NCBI GenBank assembly: GCA_004299545.1
Contig: SCRB01000257.1
Location: 1 to 7,772, forward strand
Length of the DNA: 7,772 bases
Reading direction: 5' to 3'
DNA from: Rhizobiaceae bacterium
Lineage (GTDB): Bacteria; Pseudomonadota; Alphaproteobacteria; Rhizobiales; Rhizobiaceae
The notes under the pieces were generated by a model, which had not been told where the DNA came from, made no database searches, and was given only the letters and a program-made list of their open reading frames with translations. This document shows positions 1 to 5,113 of the stretch, piece after piece (position 1 is the first letter of the stretch; every line of letters starts with the position of its first letter). The translations under genes and the position numbers were made by a program.

Positions 1-460
1 GGCAGGGTCAGGTTCTTTGCCCTGTTCTTCGCTGCCGTGCGGTTCTTTACCAGCGCCTCGCGAGCCATGTGCAGGTCCTTGAGGTCGTTGAGGGTCGGAC
101 TGCGCACCGGCCGCGCCTCCGAGTTCAGCAGCGCGCCCATCCTCGCCAGCATGGCCGCATCGAGCCGATCTGTCTTGGCGAGCCTGCCGGTGGTTTCCGC
201 AAATCGCCTGGCCTGACGCGGATTGACATTGACCAGCGCGAGGCCGGCATCTGCCAGCCTGCGCTCAAAGGTCCGGTGATAGGGGCCGGTCGACTCGTAG
301 ACGATGCGGGTATCGGGACGGACGCCGGGTTGGCCCAGCCAGACCAGGAAGGTCTGATGGCCGGCCTTGTCGTTCGTGAAGCGGCGGCTTTTGCCATCGC
401 TCATGCGATAGGCATCGAGATGGCCTTCGAGATGTCGACGCCGATGGTATCGTTGATCAT
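1..460 (-). pseudogene. IS110-group transposase, 5' part, frameshifted and cut by window edge
   Basis: The protein would be a RuvC-like DEDD recombinase that moves an IS110-type element. Reading the minus strand from ATG 460-458 gives MINDTIGVDISK, the usual start of this group with the first catalytic Asp. The frame then closes after about 19 codons at an early TGA. One base appears to be missing near 423-427; restoring it gives continuous family-typical sequence to the window edge: HLDAYRMSDGKSRRFTND, VYESTGPYHRTFERRL (catalytic Glu), AKTDRLDAAMLARMGALL (two catalytic Asp) and DLKDLHMAREALVKNR. The C-terminal half with the Ser-type domain lies beyond base 1. An alternative in-frame start is ATG 404-402, but it would lose the first Asp. 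The upstream non-coding stretch fits the IS110 group. The frameshift could be real decay or a sequencing error. Family assignment is firm; activity is doubtful. Confidence 0.85.
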
Positions 461-479
461 CTTTCGCTTGTCCTGTGCT

Positions 480-626
480 TGTCGTCCGCAGCCGAGCTGC
501 GGGTGTCCATTCAGGCCTCAAGGGAAAGACGAGGGCGACCACACTCTAGCTCGACCCGTTGAACGGTCAGCGTTTCACCGATCCGACCCTCGCCGCTGAG
601 GGAGGGCGGCTACCCTCTCCCAGCGG
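480..626 (-). ncRNA. candidate bridge RNA region of the left IS110-group element
   Basis: IS110-group elements encode a bridge RNA in the non-coding end upstream of the transposase, and this stretch sits exactly there. Read on the minus strand it begins with a strong stem-loop (arms 593-606 and 613-626, 12 of 14 paired, 6-nt loop). Next come CGAGGG and CCCTCG arms (587-592 with 530-535) enclosing a small hairpin at 553-568 (GACC with GGTC). A perfect CCGCAGC / GCTGCGG hairpin lies at 486-502. A 5' stem followed by two interior loops is the known bridge RNA layout. The element's outer end and target are not visible, so the guides cannot be tested here. RNA ends are approximate. Confidence 0.4.
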
Positions 627-755
627 GTCACTTCTCGCCTGTCTGGCAACGAAAGTCATAAGACAAGCCGTTTTGCCTTAAACGGAGTTGTTGGTTTGCG
701 TTGATTGTCTTGTTGTGATTCCCTGATCGAAGTGATTTGCGGAAGGAGCAGCGGG
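627..755. other. junction between IS110 element and IS630 leader
   Basis: No gene is supported here. The stretch should hold the outer end of the IS110-group element and the 5' leader of the IS630 transposase, but I cannot place the boundary. A small hairpin (CCGTTT 668-673 with AAACGG 680-685) is present. No sequence matching the presumed IS630 right end (4625-4644) is found, so the IS630 left end is either lost or too diverged to recognise. The Shine-Dalgarno sequence GGAAGGAG at 741-748 lies 7 nt before the IS630 start codon. Confidence 0.5.
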
Positions 756-875
756 ATGGCGCGAGCCTACAGCCTGGATTTGCGGAAGTGTGTGGTCGAA
801 GCGATAGGCGCGGGTTTTTCGACCCGGGAAGCGGCGCGGCGGTTTTTGATCGGAATCTCGACATCCGGAGCCTAG
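756..875 (+). pseudogene. IS630 transposase, fragment 1 (N-terminal HTH)
   Basis: ATG 756 with GGAAGGAG seven bases upstream starts a 39-residue fragment opening MARAYSLDLRKCVVEAIGAG and running to STSGA, followed at once by TAG at 873-875. This is the N-terminal helix-turn-helix of IS630-type transposases, which binds the terminal repeats. The frame stops because the twin-hairpin element begins with CTAG here. In relatives I recall a Trp codon at this place (GAWYRAW), so the pre-insertion sequence was probably GCC TGG TAT or a TAG variant of it. The sequence resumes at 1043. Confidence 0.85.
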
Positions 876-952
876 TGGAATGAATTTGACATTCGATACC
901 CGCGCTTCATGTCGTCCCCGAGATCGAATGTCAAATTTGAAAATTCCACTAG
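872..952. repeat. 81-bp CTAG-bounded hairpin element (first of a pair)
   Basis: A long inverted repeat starts CTAGTGGAAT and ends ATTCCACTAG. The left arm 872-897 pairs with the right arm 923-952 over almost its whole length, with a 4-nt bulge on the right arm and a 25-nt loop (898-922). The inner arm holds TTTGACATTCGAT, which includes a TTGACA hexamer. There is no coding capacity. With its partner at 966-1042 it interrupts the IS630 gene, so it is mobile or was inserted with the pair. It may be a MITE-like or REP/RIME-like palindrome; the family is not identified. Confidence 0.8.
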
Positions 953-965
953 AATCATAAACTTG

Positions 966-1042
966 CTAGTGGTTTTTCTGTTTCCAACATTTGCTCTCGG
1001 CCTGATACAAATGGGATGCAAATGTTGGAAACAAACCACTAG
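966..1042. repeat. 77-bp CTAG-bounded hairpin element (second of a pair)
   Basis: A second long inverted repeat runs from CTAGTGGTTT to AAACCACTAG. The left arm 966-993 pairs with the right arm 1019-1042, with a 4-nt bulge now on the left arm and again a 25-nt loop (994-1018). The inner arm reads GTTTCCAACATTTG. It shares the outer CTAGTGG / CCACTAG with the first hairpin but has a different inner sequence. A 13-nt spacer (953-965) separates the two. The mirrored bulge position suggests two related units in opposite orientation. Confidence 0.8.
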
Positions 1043-1268
1043 TATCGCGCATGGCGTTTGAACGGCAGCTGAAGCCTGGCCGGCAGGGAAAGCCGGGAGT
1101 TTCGCAACTGGACGCGCATGAGACGTTCATTCTTGCACCGGTGGATACTGGTGAACGAGACCTCACGCTTGCCGAAATCGTTGAGCATCTTGCGGCCGAG
1201 CGCGGGGTCAAAGCCAGCGTGACGACGATCCACATGTTCTTCGCAAAGCGCGGCATCACATACAAAAA
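1043..1268 (+). pseudogene. IS630 transposase, fragment 2
   Basis: The gene resumes with TAT CGC GCA TGG CGT TTG AAC GGC (YRAWRLNG), in register with fragment 1. About one base is then missing near 1066, after which the frame reads QLKPGRQGKPGVSQLDAHE, then DLTLAEIVEHLAAERG and FFAKRGITYK. This is the linker and second DNA-binding region of IS630 transposases. It ends in the A-tract at 1264-1268, where the IS1111-type element is inserted. The 1-nt deletion is damage independent of the insertions. Confidence 0.85.
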
Positions 1269-1271
1269 CGT

Positions 1272-1283
1272 ATGGCCCGCCCC
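1272..1283 (+). repeat. IS1111-type subterminal inverted repeat, left copy
   Basis: ATGGCCCGCCCC, exactly inverted relative to 2625-2636. It sits 3 nt inside the apparent element edge, as expected for IS1111-group subterminal repeats rather than true terminal repeats. Confidence 0.85.
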
Positions 1284-1318
1284 GTTGGCAAGTGGGTTGC
1301 TTCAGGCTTTGTTTGGTC

Positions 1319-1429
1319 GTGCACTAACGTATCCGGCGTAGTGGCATTGCTGCCCTCGCCATGATGGAGATCCGCGCGTCCTGGTCCTCATAAAAGTCCC
1401 GGCGTCATAGCGCCGTTTTTTGAACCAGG
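1319..1429 (-). ncRNA. Bridge RNA (seekRNA) of the IS1111-type element
   Basis: Read on the minus strand, 1429-1380 forms an outer stem CCTGGT / ACCAGG (perfect 6 bp), an interior loop, and an inner hairpin CGGCG-CTATGA-CGCCG. The 5' loop side (1423-1416) reads TCAAAAAA, matching CAAAAA of the target. The 3' loop side (1399-1386) begins GGACTTTTATG, whose complement contains AAAAGTCC, the other side of the target. Further 3' a second unit has an inner hairpin GGCG..GGCA-GCAA-TGCC..CGCC (1360-1335). It is followed by a segment complementary to AACGTAT (1326-1332), the sequence across the element's left junction. The 5' side of that loop (1369-1361) matches the right end only over CCATC. This is the known target-loop then donor-loop order, in the IS1111 position downstream of the transposase. 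RNA ends are undefined and may extend toward the hairpin at 1491-1510. Confidence 0.75.
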
Positions 1430-1490
1430 CTTCCAGGGACGCGGGTGTTCGACCCTTCCGGCCATCAGCCTCCTTCCGCCAACCTCACAT

Positions 1491-1510
1491 GGCTCCGGCG
1501 ATCCGGGGCC
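1491..1510 (-). other. hairpin between transposase stop and bridge RNA
   Basis: On either strand this forms GGC-CCGG-loop-CCGG-GCC with single mismatched bases between the two stem blocks and a 4-nt loop. It lies 26 nt past the transposase stop codon. It has no T-run, so it is more likely an RNA structural element (5' part of the bridge RNA or a processing site) than an intrinsic terminator. Confidence 0.45.
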
Positions 1511-1535
1511 GATCTTTTCGACTGTACAGCTCCGC

Positions 1536-2570
1536 TCAGGCGGTCATCACCGTGCCCTTTTCCGGCTCGAAGCCTACACCATGCCGCAGCGTTGCCCACG
1601 CTATGCGAGCGAGCTTAGCCGCGAGCGCGACAATGACCACGTTGCGGTGCGCTCGTGACAGAAGACCTCGAAGCCACGAGCCCAAGGGTGTCGCTTGTTT
1701 GGAGAGGCTCGGCAGTGCCGCACGCGCCCCGTGGATCAGCAGCATGCGCAGATAGGTGTTTCCACGCTTGGTGATGCTGAGCAGCCGTGGCTTACCACCG
1801 GTCGTCATCTGCTTCGGAACGAGGCCGAGCCAGGCTGGTATGTCGCGTGCCCGACGGAACGCCTCACCGTCTCCGATGGCTGCAACCAGCGCGGTTGCGC
1901 CAAGGATGCCGATGCCGGGTATCGAGGTCAGCCGGCTCGCCGCCTCGTCGGCACGTGCATGCTCGGTCAGGTCGTCGTTCAAAGAATTGATCCGCTCATC
2001 AAGGGATCGCCACTCGGCTCGCATGTCCCCGATGAGCGTCAGGATGCGGGTCGAAAGGTCCGAAGGCGGCTCGGCGAGGAACGGATCGATTTCCGGTTCG
2101 AGAACCTTGCGCCCTTGGCGGAAGACGTATCCCCGTTCGAGCAGGATCGCCCGGAGCTGGTTTAGGAGCGCCTTCCGAACCGCAATCAGGCGCGAGCGCG
2201 CGCGGTGCAGGGTCTGCAGGTCGAGCCGTTCCTGGCTCTTCAACTCGACGAGGCGCATGGTCGGCCGCGTAGCCGCCTCGGCGATGCCCGCCGCATCATT
2301 GTCGTCGTTCTTTTGTGCACGGACGTAGGGGCGGACATACTCCGGCGACATCAGTCGGACCTCATGTCCCCTCGCAGCGAAGAGACGGCCGACGTGATGC
2401 GCTCCGCAGCACGCCTCCATAGCAATCGTGCAGGGTGCGAGCTTGCCTGCAAGTTCGGCCAGGGTCGCCCTTCTCACGCGGCGGCGCAGGACGACCCGTC
2501 CCTCCACATCAAGGCCAACAATGCTGTTCAGGTTCTTGCCCAGGTCAATTCCAAGAGTCACGATGGTCAT
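1536..2570 (-). CDS. IS1111-type IS110-family transposase (DEDD recombinase)
   Basis: This 344-aa protein is the bridge-RNA-guided recombinase of the element. The N-terminal RuvC-like DEDD domain shows Asp9 in GIDLGK, Glu52 in AMEAC and the Asp cluster in KNDDNDAAGIAEA (residues 88-99). A helical linker follows (about 110-210), then the C-terminal Tnp domain with LTSIPGIGILGATALVAAIG (214-233), WLGLVPKQMTTGGKPRLL (247-264) and ITKRGNTYLRMLLIHGARAA. The length is normal for the family. The start at ATG 2570-2568 is supported by GGAAGGAG seven bases upstream and by the canonical MTIVTLGIDLGK opening. The position where I expect the catalytic Ser in many IS110 proteins reads Thr256-Thr257. I recall related IS1111 proteins with TTGGKP, so I do not call it dead. 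No frameshift or internal stop is seen. Confidence 0.93.
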   Translation of the reverse strand: MTIVTLGIDLGKNLNSIVGLDVEGRVVLRRRVRRATLAELAGKLAPCTIAMEACCGAHHVGRLFAARGHEVRLMSPEYVRPYVRAQKNDDNDAAGIAEAATRPTMRLVELKSQERLDLQTLHRARSRLIAVRKALLNQLRAILLERGYVFRQGRKVLEPEIDPFLAEPPSDLSTRILTLIGDMRAEWRSLDERINSLNDDLTEHARADEAASRLTSIPGIGILGATALVAAIGDGEAFRRARDIPAWLGLVPKQMTTGGKPRLLSITKRGNTYLRMLLIHGARAALPSLSKQATPLGSWLRGLLSRAHRNVVIVALAAKLARIAWATLRHGVGFEPEKGTVMTA

Positions 2571-2577
2571 CGGTTCG

Positions 2578-2585
2578 CTCCTTCC
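2578..2585 (-). promoter_or_regulatory. Shine-Dalgarno of the IS1111-type transposase
   Basis: Reads GGAAGGAG on the minus strand, 7 nt before the ATG at 2570. It decides this start over upstream in-frame codons that run into non-IS sequence. Confidence 0.75.
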
Positions 2586-2624
2586 TCTCAAACACACCGG
2601 CACCATAACTCGGTACTGGCGGGA

Positions 2625-2636
2625 GGGGCGGGCCAT
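2625..2636 (-). repeat. IS1111-type subterminal inverted repeat, right copy
   Basis: GGGGCGGGCCAT on the plus strand, the exact reverse complement of 1272-1283. It is 5 nt inside the apparent right edge of the element. Confidence 0.85.
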
Positions 2637-2641
2637 CCCAT

Positions 2642-2765
2642 AAAAGTCCGCGCATGCACTGGAGCAGGACCGCCCCGACATCCTGACGTGTCGCCGCGCC
2701 TGGTTCGATGGCCAACTCGATCTCGATCCGAGCCGCCTGATCTTTATCGACGAAAGTGGGCTCAA
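2642..2765 (+). pseudogene. IS630 transposase, fragment 3 (first catalytic Asp)
   Basis: After the IS1111-type element the gene resumes as K-S-AHALEQDRPDILTCRRAWFDG, then QLDLDPSRLIFIDESGL. FIDES carries the first Asp of the IS630 DDE triad. The fragment ends at 2765, where the IS256-family element begins; the apparent continuation to TAG at 2788-2790 is IS256 terminal repeat, not IS630. The fragment joins fragment 4 in frame as GGG CTC AAT ACC AAG ATG (GLNTKM) through the target duplication. Confidence 0.88.
2757..2765. repeat. IS256 target-site duplication, left copy
   Basis: TGGGCTCAA lies directly left of the IS256-family element; the right copy at 4133-4141 is TGGCCTCAA. The two agree at 8 of 9 bases, and IS256-family elements make 8-9 bp duplications. 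The single difference probably arose after insertion. Confidence 0.8.
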
Positions 2766-2794
2766 GATGACGTCCCGGGACGTGGTGTAGTTGG
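2766..2794 (+). repeat. IS256 terminal inverted repeat, left
   Basis: Begins GATGACGTCCC and contains GTGGTGTAG. It matches the inward reading of the right end at 22 of 29 positions. Confidence 0.8.
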
Positions 2795-2866
2795 ATAGCG
2801 CGGTGGTCATCGCCGCTTTCCGGTAGGGTCTGGTTGTCGAAGCCAACCTTTCTGGAGAGACCACCG

Positions 2867-4064
2867 ATGACCGCCGAGATGATGAACCTGCGCGTTTGTG
2901 GAGAAGACCCCGGACGCCGATCTGCTGCGCGAGATGATCGGCTTTGCCGCGGAGCGGCTGATGGAGATGGAGGTGGGTGTCGCGACCGGCGCCGCCTATG
3001 GCGAGAAGTCGCCGCTTCGGACGGCTCAGCGCAACGGCTACCGGGACAGGGATTGGGAGACGCGTGCGGGCACCGCCGAGCTGCGCATCCCGAAGCTCAG
3101 GAAGGGCTCCTACTTTCCGGGCTTCCTCGAACCGCGCCGCATGGCCGAGAAGGCTTTGACCGCGGTGATCCAGGAGGCTTATGTCCAAGGCATCTCCACA
3201 CGCTCGGTCGACGACCTGGTCAAGGCGATGGGCATGAGCGGTATCTCCAAGAGCCAGGTGGCGCGGCTCTGCGAGGAGATCGACGGCAAAGTGAAGGCCT
3301 TCCTCGAACGGCCGATCGAGGGTGATTAGCCGTATCTGTGGATCGATGCCACCTACCTGAAGGTGCGCCGCGGCGGATGCATCGTCTCGGTCGCCGTCAT
3401 CATCGCTGTCGGTGTCAACACCGATGGCCGGCGCGAGGTTCTGGGCATGGAGATCGGCACCTCGGAGGCCGAGCCGATCTGGACGGAGTTCCTGCGCAAG
3501 CTGACGCGCCGCGGCCTGCGCGGCGTAAAGCCCGTCGTCTCCGATGCCCATGAGGGCCTGAAGGCGGCCGTCACCAAGGTGCTCTGCGCGACATGGCAAC
3601 GCTGCCGTGTCCACTTCACGAGGAACGTGCTGGCGCATGCCGGAAAGAGCGACCGGCGTGTCGTCTCCGCCTTCATCGCTACCGCCTTTGCCCAGGAGAC
3701 GCCCGAGGCCGCCAGCGCCCAATGGCGCGCCGTCGCCGACCAGATCCGGCCGAAGGTGCCGAAGCTCGCCGCCATTCTTGACGACGCCGAGCCCGACGTG
3801 CTCGCCTATATGACCTTCCCGAAGGAGCATCGGGCCAAGCTTCACAGCACAAACCCGATCGAGTGCCTCAACGGCGAGATGAAGCGCCGCACCGACGTCG
3901 TCGGCATCTTCCCCAACGACGACGCCATCGTGCGTCTCGTCGGTGCGTTGCTGCTCGAACAGAACGATGAATGGGCCGTTCAGCGCGCCCGCTACATGAC
4001 GCTGGAAAGCGTCAGCCAGTTGAGCGAGGATCCCCTCATCAGCCTGCCAGCCGTGGCGCACTGA
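2867..4064 (+). pseudogene. IS256-family (mutator-type) transposase, frameshift plus amber stop
   Basis: A DDE transposase of about 399 codons if restored, normal for the family. ATG 2867 starts [10 protein letters not shown] length change near 2891-2897 then shifts the frame, which resumes as [20 protein letters not shown] and [22 protein letters not shown] at 3327-3329 interrupts IEGD-*-PYLWIDATYLKV, where relatives have Trp (GDWPYLWIDATY), so it is a TGG to TAG change. Downstream sequence is intact: first Asp in WIDATY (codon 3345-3347), second Asp in VVSDAHEG (3543-3545), the C-rich WQRCRVHFTRN, and the catalytic Glu in NPIECLNGEMKRR (3861-3863). It ends at TGA 4062-4064. Two lesions make activity unlikely. 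All catalytic residues survive, so decay is recent. A GTG at 3363 could start a C-terminal fragment but would lose the first Asp. Confidence 0.92.
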
Positions 4065-4103
4065 TCAGCCCGGCAATGCCGGATGGCTCGGCGACCAATG
4101 CCG

Positions 4104-4132
4104 CCAGCTACACCACTCGGTGGGACATCATC
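4104..4132 (-). repeat. IS256 terminal inverted repeat, right
   Basis: Reads GATGATGTCCC then GTGGTGTAG on the minus strand. It is followed on the plus strand by the right target duplication TGGCCTCAA at 4133-4141. Confidence 0.8.
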
Positions 4133-4141
4133 TGGCCTCAA

Positions 4142-4619
4142 TACCAAGATGGCTCGGTTACGAGGTCGCTCTGCGCGTGGTCAGCATTGCCGGGCGGCGG
4201 TGCCTCACGGACACTGCGAATCCACGACATTCACAGCGGGCCTGCGCCGCGACGGGATAATCGCTCCCTGGCTGCTGGACAGTGCCATGGATGGCGAAGC
4301 ATTCCTGGTCTATCTACGCCGCGTCCTTGCGCCGACGCTTCAGTCCGGCGATGTCGTCGTGATGGACAATCTGCCGGCCCACAAAGTGGCCGGTGTCTGC
4401 GAAATCATCGATGCGGCTGGCGCTTCCCTTCGCTACCTTCCGCCCTACAGTCCCGACTTCAATCCCATTGAGATGGCCTCCGCAAAGTTGAAGGCTTTCC
4501 TGCGAAGGGTAGCTGCCCGATCCATCCCGGACCTATGGGACGCCGTGGCGCTCGCCATCGACCGTTTCGCCCCCAAACAATGCGAAAACCTGTTCGCCCA
4601 TGCTGGATACAATGCGTGA
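4142..4619 (+). pseudogene. IS630 transposase, fragment 4 (catalytic C-terminal half)
   Basis: After the IS256 target duplication the gene continues as [32 protein letters not shown], then [10 protein letters not shown] with the second catalytic Asp and [12 protein letters not shown] with the Glu. It ends at the natural stop TGA 4617-4619 after [10 protein letters not shown]. About 158 codons without lesions. It has no start of its own and is separated from the HTH, so it is not expected to make an active transposase. It shows the IS630 gene was intact at its 3' end when the inserts arrived. Confidence 0.9.
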
Positions 4620-4625
4620 CCCAGT

Positions 4626-4653
4626 TTATCCAGAAATCGCTCTATCTGGATAA
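4626..4653. repeat. perfect 9-bp inverted repeat at IS630 right end
   Basis: TTATCCAGA (4626-4634) and TCTGGATAA (4645-4653) are exact inverted copies with a 10-nt loop, starting 6 nt after the IS630 stop codon. The left arm belongs to the IS630 end. The right arm lies just past the probable TA edge (4643-4644), so it may be a trace of an adjacent IS630 end or a terminator-like hairpin. There is no T-run. Confidence 0.5.
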
Positions 4654-4850
4654 GCGAGTGCTTACTGACGAGAAACACACTGTGGCGACAGGTTGCCTGA
4701 ACCATCGCGGAACTTCTTGATTTCGCAGGGCAATTCAAGAATGTTTCCCATGCGGCCCTGAACCGCACGTCACGTAGGTTAAACTACGTATCTGATGCAA
4801 TGAAGCCACTGCACTTAATTCTACGCTCCAACACAATAGGGATTTACACG

Positions 4851-4864
4851 TTGATCTGCGTCAA
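4851..4864 (+). promoter_or_regulatory. FNR/FixK-type binding site
   Basis: TTGATCTGCGTCAA fits the alphaproteobacterial FixK/FnrL pattern TTGA-N6-TCAA exactly and FNR TTGAT-N4-ATCAA with one mismatch. This would be an oxygen-responsive CRP/FNR-family operator. It lies 250 nt upstream of the SHOCT gene, farther than usual. A TATGCT at 4897-4902 is a possible -10, but the spacing is not the canonical -41.5. The target gene is therefore uncertain and could be a lost gene or an unannotated RNA. Confidence 0.55.
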
Positions 4865-4947
4865 TACTCGGCGCGCCGGGTGTAGGCACGCAAAGGTATG
4901 CTTTGCCGCGCGCCAGAAATACTGTTTCCATGGAACCAGAACTGGAC

Positions 4948-4975
4948 TGAGGAAGCAAGGAGCCTTCCTTCCTCA
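4948..4975. repeat. near-perfect 28-nt palindrome
   Basis: TGAGGAAGCAAGG is followed after AG by CCTTCCTTCCTCA: a 13-bp stem with one mismatch and a 2-nt centre. It could be a dyad operator or a cruciform-forming end of a lost element. No T-run follows on either side, which argues against an intrinsic terminator. Confidence 0.6.
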
Positions 4976-5043
4976 CGAGGCTTGGGCGCAACTCCGTTTT
5001 GGCCGGTTGTAATCACAGTTTCGGTCGAACTAGCCGACAGCAT

Positions 5044-5080
5044 TTGATCAAGAACAATTCGCCGCGCCGATGATTATGAT
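5044..5080 (+). promoter_or_regulatory. possible FNR-dependent promoter of the SHOCT gene
   Basis: TTGATCAAGAACAA (5044-5057) matches TTGAT-N4-ATCAA with one mismatch (AACAA for ATCAA). A good -10 hexamer TATGAT follows at 5075-5080, 17 nt later, about 34 nt before the start codon at 5114. The gap is shorter than the class II FNR arrangement, so the TTGATC could instead act as a weak -35 element (TTGATC to TATGAT). Confidence 0.4.
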
Positions 5081-5113
5081 AAAAATGGCGATCATCAGGT
5101 GGAGTTGCATTTG

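Larger units (their letters stand above)
1269..2641 (-). mobile_element. Complete IS1111-type (IS110-family) insertion sequence, about 1.37 kb
   Basis: Both junctions with IS630 are visible. Left: TACAAAAA then CGTATGGCCC. Right: GGCCATCCCAT then AAAAGTCCGCG. Joining the flanks gives TAC AAA AAG TCC GCG, in frame, so the target was the A-tract in CAAAAAGTCC; the exact edge is ambiguous within the A run. A 12-bp inverted repeat ATGGCCCGCCCC lies just inside each end (1272-1283 and 2625-2636). Subterminal inverted repeats and a long non-coding end downstream of the transposase are hallmarks of the IS1111 group. The transposase is intact on the minus strand. Confidence 0.9.
2766..4132 (+). mobile_element. 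IS256-family insertion sequence, 1367 bp, decayed
   Basis: The element is delimited by imperfect terminal inverted repeats beginning GATGAcGTCCC at 2766 and, read inward from 4132, GATGAtGTCCC. Both continue after a 5-nt mismatched block with GTGGTGTAG and TGG (22 of 29 positions agree). It is flanked by the 9-bp near-duplication. It carries one transposase gene on the plus strand, disabled by a frameshift and an amber codon. Terminal structure is complete, so it could still be moved by an active relative supplying transposase in trans; that is inference. Confidence 0.9.
741..4644 (+). mobile_element. IS630-family element, disrupted by three insertions
   Basis: This is one IS630-family (Tc1/mariner-like DDE) element whose transposase is split into 756-871, 1043-1268, 2642-2765 and 4142-4619. 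The pieces are collinear, on the same strand, and rejoin at the codon level when the inserts are removed. The insertions are a twin-hairpin miniature element (872-1042), an IS1111-type element (about 1269-2641) and an IS256-family element (2766-4132). The right end is tentatively placed near 4640 at a TA dinucleotide, after the GTTTATCCAGAAATCGCT stretch that I recall as typical of IS630 ends. The left end is not identified. The element is dead as it stands. Confidence 0.85.
4654..5097. other. gene-free stretch with hairpins and one FNR/FixK site
   Basis: No gene is convincing here. A stop-free plus-strand frame runs 4701-5012 (TIAELLDFAGQFKNVSHAAL and onward) but lacks an early start and a recognisable product. 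Structured items are: TTCTTGA / TCAAGAA (4714-4720 and 4735-4741), ACGTAG-GTTAAA-CTACGT (4772-4789) and a near-perfect 28-nt palindrome at 4948-4975. An FNR/FixK box is at 4851-4864 and a weaker one at 5044-5057. Confidence 0.5.

Noticed and set aside
69..599. 176-codon plus-strand frame at the left edge
   Set aside because: It is antisense to the IS110 transposase and its leader; the minus-strand reading shows clear DEDD motifs.
593..626. Strong hairpin considered as an intrinsic terminator
   Set aside because: No T-run follows on either strand, and its position suits a structural element of an IS110 leader RNA better.
2766..2790. Apparent continuation of IS630 fragment 3 to TAG 2788-2790
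   Set aside because: These bases are the IS256 terminal repeat, as shown by the matching inverted right end and the target duplication.
1536..4061. An 841-codon open frame on the minus strand
   Set aside because: Only its last 344 codons (1536-2570) are the real transposase. The rest is the antisense of the IS256 transposase and of IS630 fragment 3, crosses two insertion junctions, and has no family features.
4701..5012. Stop-free plus-strand frame of about 103 codons
   Set aside because: No ribosome site or early start, no family resemblance, and it overlaps the FNR box and palindromes. Mentioned only as part of the gene-free stretch.
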